NCBI GenBank assembly: GCA_947478535.1
Contig: CANJXD010000261.1
Location: 1 to 7,810 of the forward strand
Source of the DNA: Acetobacteraceae bacterium
GTDB taxonomy: Bacteria; Pseudomonadota; Alphaproteobacteria; Acetobacterales; Acetobacteraceae
Length of the DNA stretch: 7,810 nt
Reading direction: 5' to 3'
Part shown: positions 1 through 6,142 of the stretch, in pieces
Numbering within the stretch: position 1 is the stretch's first letter
Layout: every line of letters begins with the position of its first letter
Position numbers and translations under genes: made by a program
The notes under the pieces: generated by a model
Database searches by the model: none
Seen by the model: the letters and a program-made list of their open reading frames with translations, nothing else
Told to the model about the DNA's origin: nothing

Positions 1-147
1 GCCGAGGGGATAGGGCCCGATGTCGCAACTGCCGCTATCGGCGATGATGAAATCCGGGTTGAGCTTGCAGCCTTCCCGGAAGCTCGCGGGCTCCAGCGGC
101 GTGAAGCCGAGATGCCCTGTCGGACAGATGATGGTCACGTCGGCCAT
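1..147 (-). CDS. AtuA/DUF1446-like protein, N-terminal 49 residues (partial at left edge)
   Basis: Only the first 49 codons are present; the reading frame is still open at base 1, so the gene continues beyond the window. The protein starts MADVTIICPTGHLGF and contains PTGHLG (residues 9-14) followed by a spaced pattern F-x-x-G ... P-D-x-I-x-A-D-S-G-S-x-D-x-G-P-Y-x-L-G. From memory, that order (a PTG-x-LG start, then D-x-GS-x-D-x-GPY-x-LG) resembles the N-terminus of proteins annotated as 'acyclic terpene utilization AtuA family' (DUF1446), whose biochemical reaction is generally undefined. The start is well supported: an AAGGAGGG ribosome site lies 9-10 bases upstream, preceded by a tandem pair of sigma-54-like promoters. 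The gene follows the sigma-54 activator in the same direction with an 86-base gap and no visible terminator. It is probably a cytoplasmic enzyme of the same pathway as the upstream transporter operon (inference). The family call rests on 49 residues only. Confidence 0.6.
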   Translation of the reverse strand, partial: MADVTIICPTGHLGFTPLEPASFREGCKLNPDFIIADSGSCDIGPYPLG

Positions 148-156
148 GATGGTCGG

Positions 157-164
157 CCCTCCTT
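157..164 (-). promoter_or_regulatory. Ribosome binding site of the AtuA-like gene
   Basis: The minus strand reads AAGGAGGG here, a near-perfect complement to the 16S 3' end. About 9-10 bases separate it from the ATG at 147. It fixes that ATG as the start of the partial gene at the left edge and shows the frame is real despite its truncation. Confidence 0.75.
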
Positions 165-180
165 GTCTTGTTGCGGCGCC

Positions 181-198
181 ATTGCACGGACCGTGCCA
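181..198 (-). promoter_or_regulatory. Candidate sigma-54 (-24/-12) promoter, proximal copy, for the AtuA-like gene
   Basis: The minus strand reads TGGCACGGTCCGTGCAAT from 198 to 181. Against the sigma-54 consensus TGGCACG-N4-TTGCW, all seven bases of the -24 box match. The -12 box is GTGCA, one base off. The invariant GG (197-196) and GC (185-184) have the required ten-base spacer. Transcription would begin near 172, giving a leader of about 25 bases that includes the AAGGAGGG site. A sigma-54 activator gene ends only 36 bases upstream of this box, which makes the reading more likely than a chance match. Confidence 0.7.
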
Positions 199-202
199 CT
201 CG

Positions 203-220
203 ATTGCACGGACCGTGCCA
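203..220 (-). promoter_or_regulatory. Candidate sigma-54 (-24/-12) promoter, distal copy
   Basis: This is the second, identical TGGCACGGTCCGTGCAAT on the minus strand, with GG at 219-218 and GC at 207-206, again ten bases apart. It begins 13 bases after the stop codon of the activator gene. A transcript from this copy would start near 194, inside the proximal copy. Polymerase holding one copy would therefore block or compete with the other. It may instead serve as a decoy or as a protein-binding site. Confidence 0.55.
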
Positions 221-233
221 CTCGGCCCGGCCC

Positions 234-1217
234 TCACCCCATCCCGAGCTTCAGCATCTGGTGGCGCATCGCGTGGCGGGAGAGTTTCAGCCGCTGCGCC
301 GCCACCCCCTGCAGCCCGCCGGCTTCCTTCAGCGCGGCGGTGATCAGCGCGCGCTGGAAAGCCTCCGTCCCGGCATGGAAGCCCAGATGCAGCGGCATGT
401 GGGACGCCCCTTCGCCCATCCCGGCAATGGCGGGCGGGGCGCGGCCTTCCACTTCCCGCAGTAACCGGTCCGGCAAATGGCGGATCAGCACCTGGTCCTC
501 GACTTCCAGGATCGCGATGCGCTCGATCAGGTTCTCCAGCTCCCGGACATTGCCGGGCCAGGTGTAGCGGCGGAAGGCGTCCCGCACCGCGGGCTCCAGG
601 CCGCTGATCCGTCGCCCGCAGCGCTTGCCGTGCAGGGCGCAGAAGCGTTCCGCCAGCAGCAGCACGTCATCGCCCCGCGCCCGCAGCGGTGGGATGTTCA
701 CCGGCACCACCTGGAGCCGCCAGTAAAGGTCATCCCGGAACCGCCCCGCATTCACCTCCGACAGCAGAATGCGGTTGGTGGCGGCGATGAAGCGGACATC
801 GAAGCGGATCGGCTTCAACCCGCCGACCCGGCGGAACTGCATGGTATCCAGCAGCGTCAGCAGCTTGGCCTGCAGTTGCAGGTCCATCTCCCGGATCTCG
901 TCGAGGAACAGGGTGCCGCCATCCGCGGCCTCGATCAGCCCGGGCTTGGCCGCCATGGCGCCGGTGAAGGCGCCGCGCTCGTGCCCGAAGAGCTCTGATT
1001 CCATCAGGCTCGCCGGGATGGCCGCGCAGTTCACATCGACGAAGGGCTTGGCGCCGCGGGGGGAAATCCGGTGCAGCATGCGCGCGACGAGCCCCTTGCC
1101 CGTGCCCGTCTCTCCGTAGATCAGCACTTGGCGTACCGGGCTCTCAGCGATGCGGGCGACCAGCGCCCGTACGGCGCGGATGCTCTCGTGGTCGCCGATC
1201 AGATCGCTCGCCGGCAT
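234..1217 (-). CDS. Sigma-54-dependent transcriptional activator, PspF-like architecture (no sensory domain)
   Basis: This 327-residue bacterial enhancer-binding protein remodels RNA polymerase-sigma-54 using ATP. The AAA+ domain has Walker A GETGTGKG (35-42), the sigma-54-contacting loop GAFTGA (82-87), Walker B GGTLFLDE (100-107), sensor I AATN (145-148), arginine-finger positions R161 and R167 in FRDDLYWRL, and sensor [10 protein letters not shown] (220-227). Residues 287-327 form a Fis-type helix-turn-helix (AALKEAGG ... [10 protein letters not shown]). Walker A begins at residue 35, as in PspF, so there is no room for a receiver, PAS or GAF domain. The C45 gene's TAA lies in the same frame 13 codons upstream, which rules out a longer N-terminus. 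The start has only a weak G-rich ribosome site. A 36-base gap follows the C45 gene, so the gene is probably part of the transporter operon. Likely targets are the sigma-54-type promoters at 181-220 and 7746-7761. The signal controlling it is unknown; family members of this form are often governed by a partner protein. Confidence 0.94.
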   Translation of the reverse strand: MPASDLIGDHESIRAVRALVARIAESPVRQVLIYGETGTGKGLVARMLHRISPRGAKPFVDVNCAAIPASLMESELFGHERGAFTGAMAAKPGLIEAADGGTLFLDEIREMDLQLQAKLLTLLDTMQFRRVGGLKPIRFDVRFIAATNRILLSEVNAGRFRDDLYWRLQVVPVNIPPLRARGDDVLLLAERFCALHGKRCGRRISGLEPAVRDAFRRYTWPGNVRELENLIERIAILEVEDQVLIRHLPDRLLREVEGRAPPAIAGMGEGASHMPLHLGFHAGTEAFQRALITAALKEAGGLQGVAAQRLKLSRHAMRHQMLKLGMG

Positions 1218-1253
1218 GATGCGCCCCCGGGCCTCGCGCCCATGGCGTGCATC

Positions 1254-2297
1254 TTACGCCAAGGCGTGCATTTCGCGCCATCCTTCGGGCAGCAGCGCGA
1301 AGGTCCGCCAAGGTGTGCAGCAGGGCGGGCCGAGCGCGATCATCGCCCGCCGCGCCACCGCATCCCACACCGCCCCGGCCAGAGTGGGGGAGGGATCGGG
1401 TGCGTGCCGGCACAGTGCCACCGGCGCGTGCATCCCGAGCAGCTTGCGTGCCTCCCGCGCCGGGTCTTCCCGCAGCGCGGCGCGCAATGCGGCGACGCGT
1501 GGCGCCGAATGGGCGACAGACGGCAGGACTTCCGGCGCCGCCTCATAGTGGTTGGTATGCGCGAGCACCACGCCCTGCGTGATATCCACGCGCCCGTGCC
1601 GCAGCTCCACGCTGGCCGCGGCGCCGCTGGCATCCGCCATCACCAGGCTGCCGCCGCCGGCATGCGGCAGGGCGCGGATCATCGTCAACGCCTCCGCCAC
1701 CGTCGCGCAGGCCGAAAGCAGCCGGTTCATCAGGAAATAGCGCAGCATCCCCGGCCCGTGCGCGGCCGTGGCAATCTGCGTATCCGCCAGCGCGAAGCCA
1801 TCCGAGTTCATCCCCGAGGACCACGCCCCCGGCGCGCCAAGCGATCCGAGGCAGAGCACGCTGCGCCCGCCCCAGGACGGGTCCGCCTGGGTGAAGACGC
1901 GTTGCAGCGCGACGTGCTCCGGCCGGAAATCCCGGTTCTTCGCGACCACCCCATCCCGCGCGAAGGCCGTGCAGCCGTCGGTATCCACGGGCGCCCCATC
2001 GGCTGGATGCTGTGCGAGATCGGCGAGGCAGCCCAGATGCAGGAAATCGAAGACCTGCGCGGGCTCCAGCCCGAAGCCGCCCGCGATCCCCGCGCATTCC
2101 GCCATGGCTTCCGGCGCCTGGGCCGCCGTCCATTCCCGCTGCGCGTCGAGGAATGCCGCGCCACGCGGGGTGATGGTTGCGGCTGCGAGGCGCATCATGA
2201 TGGCGTCCCGTACCGCTGGTGCCATCTCCGGGTAGGCCAGCCCCTGGCCGAGCCCGCGCGCCCGCGCATCCCCGTGCAAGGTGACAACCGCGCTCAT
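1254..2297 (-). CDS. C45 family peptidase / acyl-CoA:6-aminopenicillanate acyltransferase-like Ntn hydrolase
   Basis: The product is 347 residues, the usual length for this family. It is made as a precursor that cleaves itself to expose an N-terminal cysteine, then hydrolyses or transfers an amide-linked acyl group. Visible family features are DTDGCTAF with the predicted nucleophile Cys109 after Gly108, KNRDF (120-124) just after it, SGMNSDGFAL (161-170), and AHTNHYE (246-252). The stretch before Cys109 would be the smaller subunit and the rest the larger one. Known relatives include fungal isopenicillin-N acyltransferase and beta-alanyl-amine hydrolases (Tan, carcinine hydrolase), so the substrate could be an N-acyl or beta-alanyl amine or a peptide-like amide. 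There is no signal peptide, so it is cytoplasmic. The ATG overlaps the preceding ATPase stop as ATGA and has a good GGAGG site six bases upstream. Being coupled to a peptide-type importer suggests it processes the imported compound (inference). Confidence 0.88.
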   Translation of the reverse strand: MSAVVTLHGDARARGLGQGLAYPEMAPAVRDAIMMRLAAATITPRGAAFLDAQREWTAAQAPEAMAECAGIAGGFGLEPAQVFDFLHLGCLADLAQHPADGAPVDTDGCTAFARDGVVAKNRDFRPEHVALQRVFTQADPSWGGRSVLCLGSLGAPGAWSSGMNSDGFALADTQIATAAHGPGMLRYFLMNRLLSACATVAEALTMIRALPHAGGGSLVMADASGAAASVELRHGRVDITQGVVLAHTNHYEAAPEVLPSVAHSAPRVAALRAALREDPAREARKLLGMHAPVALCRHAPDPSPTLAGAVWDAVARRAMIALGPPCCTPWRTFALLPEGWREMHALA

Positions 2298-3280
2298 CCC
2301 ACGCCTCCGTCATGCAGGTGGCAGGCGACGACATGCCCCGTGCGCTCCATCGAGACACGGCGCGGCGCCTCCACCCGGCAGCGCGGTCCCGCTTCGGGGC
2401 AACGCGGATGGAAGGGGCAGCCCGGCGGCGGGGCGATGGGGGAAGGCAGGTCCCCCGTCGCCAGCTTTGCCGCGCCCGCCGCCGGCGCATCGAGCCGCGG
2501 CACCGCGGCCAGCAGCGCCCGCGTATAGGGATGCGCCGCATGGCGGATGACCGCATCGCGCGGCCCTTCCTCCACCACGCGACCGAGATACATCACCGAG
2601 ATCCGCGCCGCGAGATGCGCCACCACGGCCAGATCGTGGGAGATGAACAGCAGCGTCAGCCCCATCTCGTCCCGCAATTCCCGCAGCAGTGCGAGCACCT
2701 GCGCCTGCACGGAGACATCGAGGGCCGAGACCGGCTCGTCACACACCACGAAATCCGGCCGCAGGATCAGTGCGCGCGCGATGCCGATGCGCTGGCGCTG
2801 GCCGCCGCTGAACTGGTGCGGATAGCGTTCGAGATGCGCGCGGGCGAGGCCGACGCGATCGAGCATCGCCAGCAGGCGCGGCTCCGCCGCCGCACCGCGC
2901 AATCCCTCATGCAGCGCAAGCGGCAGGGCGATGATCTCGCGCACCGTGCGGCGGGGATTGAGGCTGGAATAGGGGTCCTGGAAGATGATCTGCATCCGGC
3001 GCCGCAGCGGCCGCATCGCGTCTTCCGAAAGGGGCGCGATGTCCTGGCCATCGAAGCGGATGGTCCCTGCGCTCGGCGCGTGCAGGCGCAGCAGCAGCCG
3101 GCCGAGCGTGGACTTGCCGCAGCCGCTTTCCCCGATGAGCCCCAGCGTTTCCCCCTGCGCAATGGCGAGATCGACGCCATCCACCGCGCGCAGCACCGGC
3201 GCCGCGCGCCCGGCCAGCGCGGCGCCGAGGCTGCGTGGCAGGGCGTAGTGCTTGGCGAGGCCGCGTGCTTCCAGCAGCAT
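2294..3280 (-). CDS. Peptide-type ABC transporter ATP-binding protein (DppF/OppF-like)
   Basis: This 328-residue ATPase is the second nucleotide-binding subunit of the importer. It shows Walker A GESGCGKS (50-57), Q-loop FQDPYSSLNP (Q101), signature FSGGQRQR (157-164), Walker B VVCDEP (178-183), D-loop SALD and the switch histidine H215. The C-terminal oligopeptide extension has HPYTRALL (250-257) and four cysteines (288, 294, 301, 320), a pattern matching the iron-sulfur-type cysteine set seen in Dpp ATPases. CGKS in the P-loop and QDPYSSLNP are typical of the F-type subunit. The start was chosen at ATG 3280, not an upstream in-frame codon, because a GGAGGTGA site stands seven bases before it and the ATG shares one base with the stop of the preceding ATPase. 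Substrate specificity is set by the binding protein, not by this subunit. Confidence 0.95.
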   Translation of the reverse strand: MLLEARGLAKHYALPRSLGAALAGRAAPVLRAVDGVDLAIAQGETLGLIGESGCGKSTLGRLLLRLHAPSAGTIRFDGQDIAPLSEDAMRPLRRRMQIIFQDPYSSLNPRRTVREIIALPLALHEGLRGAAAEPRLLAMLDRVGLARAHLERYPHQFSGGQRQRIGIARALILRPDFVVCDEPVSALDVSVQAQVLALLRELRDEMGLTLLFISHDLAVVAHLAARISVMYLGRVVEEGPRDAVIRHAAHPYTRALLAAVPRLDAPAAGAAKLATGDLPSPIAPPPGCPFHPRCPEAGPRCRVEAPRRVSMERTGHVVACHLHDGGVG

Positions 3281-4248
3281 CACGGTGTCACCTCCGCCGC
3301 GCGGATGCAGCGCGAAAGCCGCGCTTCGCCGAAGGGCACCAGGGGCACGGGCTGCGCGCAGGCCTCGACGGCGAGCGAACAGCGATTGCGGAAGCGGCAC
3401 CCCGCATCGATGCGGGCGAGGTCCGGCACCTGGCCGGGGATGGGGTGCAGCGCGCGGTCGGGATCATCGAGCCGCGGCAGGCTCTCCAGCAACCCGCGCG
3501 TATAGGGGTGGCGCGGTGCGGCGATCACCTCCGCAGTCGGGCCCGTCTCCACCACCTGGCCGGCATACATCACCATCACCCGAGGGCAGCGTTCGGCCAC
3601 CACCGCCAGGTCATGCGTGATCATCGCGATGGCCAGGCCCTGTTCGCGCCGCAGTTCATCCAGCAGGTCCAGCACCTGGGCGCGGATCGTCACGTCCAGC
3701 GCCGTTGTCGGCTCATCCGCCGCCAGCAGCTTCGGCCGTGCGGCGAGCGAGATGGCGATCATCGCGCGCTGGCGCATGCCGCCGGAGAACTGGTGCGGAT
3801 AATCGCCGAGCCGCCGCGCCGCATCGGGAATGCCGACGCGCCCCAGCAGCCGCGCCGCTTCCGCCGTGGGGTTGCCCGGCATGGCGTGGGCGCGCAGCGT
3901 TTCCGTGATCTGCGTGCCGATCGTCAGCGCGGGGTTCAGGGCCGACAGCGCATCCTGCATCGCCAGCGCCAGCATCCGCCCGCGCAGTGCCCGCAGGCGG
4001 TGGGCCGGCAGGGCGCGGAGGTCCTGCCCATCGAAGGTGATGCTCCCCGCCTCGACGCGCCCGGGCGGCCGCAGCAGTCCGAGGACGGACAGGAAAGTGA
4101 CGGATTTGCCGGACCCGCTTTCACCCACGACACCGAGCGATTCCCCCGCCGCGATGTCGAAATCGATCCCGTCCGCCGCGGCCAGCAGCCCGCGCCGGGT
4201 CGGAAACACCGTGCGCAGGCCGCGCACGGAAAGCAGGGCGTCGCTCAT
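3280..4248 (-). CDS. Peptide-type ABC transporter ATP-binding protein (DppD/OppD-like)
   Basis: This 322-residue ATPase pairs with the DppF-like subunit to power import. Motifs in order: Walker A GESGSGKS (42-49), Q-loop [10 protein letters not shown] (Q98), signature FSGGMRQR (154-161), Walker B LLAADEP (174-180), D-loop TALD (182-185) and switch histidine H212. The GMRQR form of the signature and [12 protein letters not shown] are typical of the D-type subunit. The C-terminal oligo_HPY region carries HPYTRGLL (247-254) and cysteines 284, 290, 297 and 314, spaced as in Dpp ATPases reported to bind a [4Fe-4S] cluster. The frame is open further upstream to 4926. The ATG at 4248 is the start because the ABC domain begins right after it and it overlaps the permease stop as ATGA. 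No strong ribosome site is seen, consistent with translational coupling. Confidence 0.95.
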   Translation of the reverse strand: MSDALLSVRGLRTVFPTRRGLLAAADGIDFDIAAGESLGVVGESGSGKSVTFLSVLGLLRPPGRVEAGSITFDGQDLRALPAHRLRALRGRMLALAMQDALSALNPALTIGTQITETLRAHAMPGNPTAEAARLLGRVGIPDAARRLGDYPHQFSGGMRQRAMIAISLAARPKLLAADEPTTALDVTIRAQVLDLLDELRREQGLAIAMITHDLAVVAERCPRVMVMYAGQVVETGPTAEVIAAPRHPYTRGLLESLPRLDDPDRALHPIPGQVPDLARIDAGCRFRNRCSLAVEACAQPVPLVPFGEARLSRCIRAAEVTP

Positions 4249-5138
4249 GCGCTCTGGTGCAGTCGCGGGTCGAAGGCATCGCGCAGTCCCTGGCTGGCCA
4301 GGTTGATGGACAGCACGAGCAGCAGGATGGCGACGCCCGGCAGGGTCGAGACCCACCAGGCATCCACCAGGAAGTTCCGCCCATCCGCGACCATCGAGCC
4401 CCAGGACGGGGTCGGCGGCTGCACGCCGAGGCCGAGGAAGGACAACGATGCCTCGAGGATGATGACATAGGCCATGCGAAAGGTCGCGACGACGAGGACG
4501 GGGGAGAGCACGTTGGGCAGGATCTCCCGCAGCATGATGTGGCGCGGACCGCAGCCGAGCGCGCGCGCGGCCTCGACGTAGTCCTGTTCCCGCGCCGCCA
4601 GCGTTTCCCCGCGCACCACGCGGCAGGTGAAGACCCATTCCTTCAGCACGAGGGCGAGGACGATGTTGTGCAGCCCCGGCCCCATCATCGCCATCAGCCC
4701 GATCGCGAAGACCAAGTAGGGAAAGCCCAGCAGCGTATCCACGAGGCGGGAGATGAGCGTATCCGTCCACCCCCGCAGATACCCCGCCGCCAGCCCCGCC
4801 AGCGTGCCGATCACCGCCGCGATCCCCACCACCATCGCGGCGACGGACAGCGACACCCGCGCGCCGTGGATGAGGCGGGAGAGAATATCCCTCCCCAGCG
4901 CATCGCAGCCCAGCGGGAAGGCCCATTCCCCGTCTTCCGCCCAGACCGGCCCTTGCAGGCGGCGGAAGAGATCGGCCTCCGACGGGTCCTGCGGCGCGAT
5001 CCAGGGCGCGAAGACCGCGAGGACGATGAAGACCGCGATGACCGAGAGCGCCACCACCGCGGTGCGGTTCGCGGCCAGGCGATGCAGCGCGAGGGCGGTG
5101 GGGGAAAGCGGCGCGTCTTCCGCGAAGGCGCCGCTCAC
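4245..5138 (-). CDS. Peptide-type ABC transporter permease (DppC/OppC-like)
   Basis: This inner-membrane permease has 297 residues. It has an N-terminal membrane helix (about 27-48, ending AVFAPWIAPQDP), the family's conserved periplasmic stretch PLGCDALGRDILSRLIHGAR (75-94), then several hydrophobic segments (about 97-120, 138-152, 156-170, 211-232 and 264-281). The EAA loop that contacts the ATPases is EAARALGCGPRHIMLREILP (189-208). LSFLGLGVQPPTPSWG (232-247) is another hallmark of C-type permeases. The frame runs upstream to 6593 without a stop, but the real start is GTG 5138: it overlaps the preceding permease stop as GTGA and gives the normal family length and N-terminus. The ribosome site is weak, again suggesting coupling to the upstream gene. 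Confidence 0.93.
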   Translation of the reverse strand: MSGAFAEDAPLSPTALALHRLAANRTAVVALSVIAVFIVLAVFAPWIAPQDPSEADLFRRLQGPVWAEDGEWAFPLGCDALGRDILSRLIHGARVSLSVAAMVVGIAAVIGTLAGLAAGYLRGWTDTLISRLVDTLLGFPYLVFAIGLMAMMGPGLHNIVLALVLKEWVFTCRVVRGETLAAREQDYVEAARALGCGPRHIMLREILPNVLSPVLVVATFRMAYVIILEASLSFLGLGVQPPTPSWGSMVADGRNFLVDAWWVSTLPGVAILLLVLSINLASQGLRDAFDPRLHQSA

Positions 5139-6142
5139 AACCGGACCTTCGGGTTCAGCGCGCCATAGAGCAGGTCCGCGATGAAGTTCAACGCCACATA
5201 GGTCACGGCGTAGAGCAGCACCGCGGCCTGAACCAGGGGATAGTTTCTTGCAAAGATGCTTTCCACCACGAGCCGCCCGAGGCCAGGCCAGCCGAACACC
5301 GTCTCCACGATCATGTTGCCGCCCAGCAGCGATCCCGTCTCGATCGCCAGCACCGTCACGGCAGGGATCAGCGCGTTCTTCAGCGCATGCACGAACAGCA
5401 CGCGCCGGCGGGGAAGGCCCTTGGCTTCCGCGAACAGGATGTAGTCGGTGCCCAGCACCTCCGCCATCGCGCTGCGGATCACGCGGGCGAGCAGGGCCGC
5501 CGTCGGCAAGCCGAGCGTGATGGCGGGCAGGGTGAGATGGCGGATCGCCTGCCACAGCGCATCCACCCGCCCGGCGAGCACGGCATCCACCAGGAGGAAG
5601 CCCGTCACACGCGCCACTTCGGCGGAGAAGGGAATGCGACCGCCCACGGGAAACAGGCCGAACTGCAGGGCGAAGAGCAGGATCAGCAGGATGCCGAACC
5701 AGAAACCCGGCAGCGAGACCCCGAACAGCGAGATGGCGGACAGCGCGCGGTCGATCCAGGTATCCCGGTTCACCGCTGCCGCGACGCCGAGCGGCACCGC
5801 CACCAGCACCGCCACGAACAGCGCCGCTCCGGTCAGTTCGATGGTCGCCGGCAGGCGTTCGGCGATCACGTCGAAAACCGGCCGGCGATGGAAGAAGGAA
5901 ACGCCGAAATCCCCGGTCAGGGCGTTGCCGAGGAACAGGAAGAAACGCACCAGCAGCGGCCGGTCGAGCCCGAGGTCGTGGCGCAGGCTTTCTGCCTGCT
6001 CCACGCTCGCCCGCTGGTCCGCCAGCATGATCTCCACGGGGTCGCCCGGCGTCAGCGTGATCATCAGGAAGACGATGACGCTGACGCCCAGCAGCACGAT
6101 GGGAAGCTGGATGAGCCTTTCGAGAAGGCGGCCTGCGCTCAC
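5135..6142 (-). CDS. Peptide-type ABC transporter permease (DppB/OppB-like)
   Basis: This 335-residue inner-membrane permease forms the channel with the DppC-like subunit. The first helix (about 11-30) is followed by LTPGDPVEIML (30-40), the conserved B-type motif after helix 1, and LGLDRPLLVRF (57-67). A periplasmic GDFGVSFFHRRPV stretch (78-89) leads into further hydrophobic segments (about 101-123, 135-165, 203-222, 257-273 and 304-324). The EAA loop is AEAKGLPRRRVLFVHALKNA (238-257). FGWPGLGRL (283-291) is also typical. Translation starts with GTG at 6142, overlapping the binding-protein stop as GTGA; no clear ribosome site precedes it. The length matches the family and nothing looks broken. 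Confidence 0.94.
   Translation of the reverse strand: MSAGRLLERLIQLPIVLLGVSVIVFLMITLTPGDPVEIMLADQRASVEQAESLRHDLGLDRPLLVRFFLFLGNALTGDFGVSFFHRRPVFDVIAERLPATIELTGAALFVAVLVAVPLGVAAAVNRDTWIDRALSAISLFGVSLPGFWFGILLILLFALQFGLFPVGGRIPFSAEVARVTGFLLVDAVLAGRVDALWQAIRHLTLPAITLGLPTAALLARVIRSAMAEVLGTDYILFAEAKGLPRRRVLFVHALKNALIPAVTVLAIETGSLLGGNMIVETVFGWPGLGRLVVESIFARNYPLVQAAVLLYAVTYVALNFIADLLYGALNPKVRL

Larger units (their letters stand above)
181..224. repeat. Exact tandem duplication, two 22-bp units, each with a 13-bp palindrome
   Basis: Units at 181-202 and 203-224 are identical base for base and directly abut; neither side extends the match. Each contains the perfect odd palindrome GCACGGACCGTGC (184-196 and 206-218 on the plus strand). 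The 22-bp period is close to two helical turns, so proteins on the two units would lie on the same DNA face. The repeat fills half of the space between the sigma-54 activator and the AtuA-like gene. On the minus strand each unit also reads as a sigma-54 promoter. The duplication could be a doubled promoter, a doubled operator, or both. It is unlikely to be a terminator because no T-run follows in the direction of transcription. Confidence 0.9.

Noticed and set aside
181..224. Tandem palindromes as a transcription terminator for the activator operon
   Set aside because: Stems are only about five base pairs with a three-base loop and no T-run follows. The sigma-54 promoter match explains the sequence better.
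1244..1271. Repeated GGCGTGCAT and the small inverted repeat ACGCC-AA-GGCGT at the end of the C45 gene
   Set aside because: These are short, mostly inside or beside coding sequence, and expected by chance at this GC content. No clear terminator or operator form is seen.
1405..1420. Third sigma-54-like match on the minus strand (TGGCACT-N4-CGGCA) inside the C45 gene
   Set aside because: It has GG-N10-GC spacing but misses three consensus bases, and it lies within coding sequence. It could drive the activator gene, but a chance match is more likely.
3280..4926. Permease-ATPase fusion implied by the open frame from 4926
   Set aside because: The upstream part is a shadow of the permease gene. 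The ATPase starts at ATG 4248, which overlaps the permease stop.
1071..5168. Long plus-strand open frames (for example 1071-2528, 2312-3505, 3235-4470 and 4257-5168)
   Set aside because: They lie opposite recognisable minus-strand genes. Their translations are rich in Arg, Ala, Gln, His and Pro and show no family motif. High GC makes antisense frames stay open.
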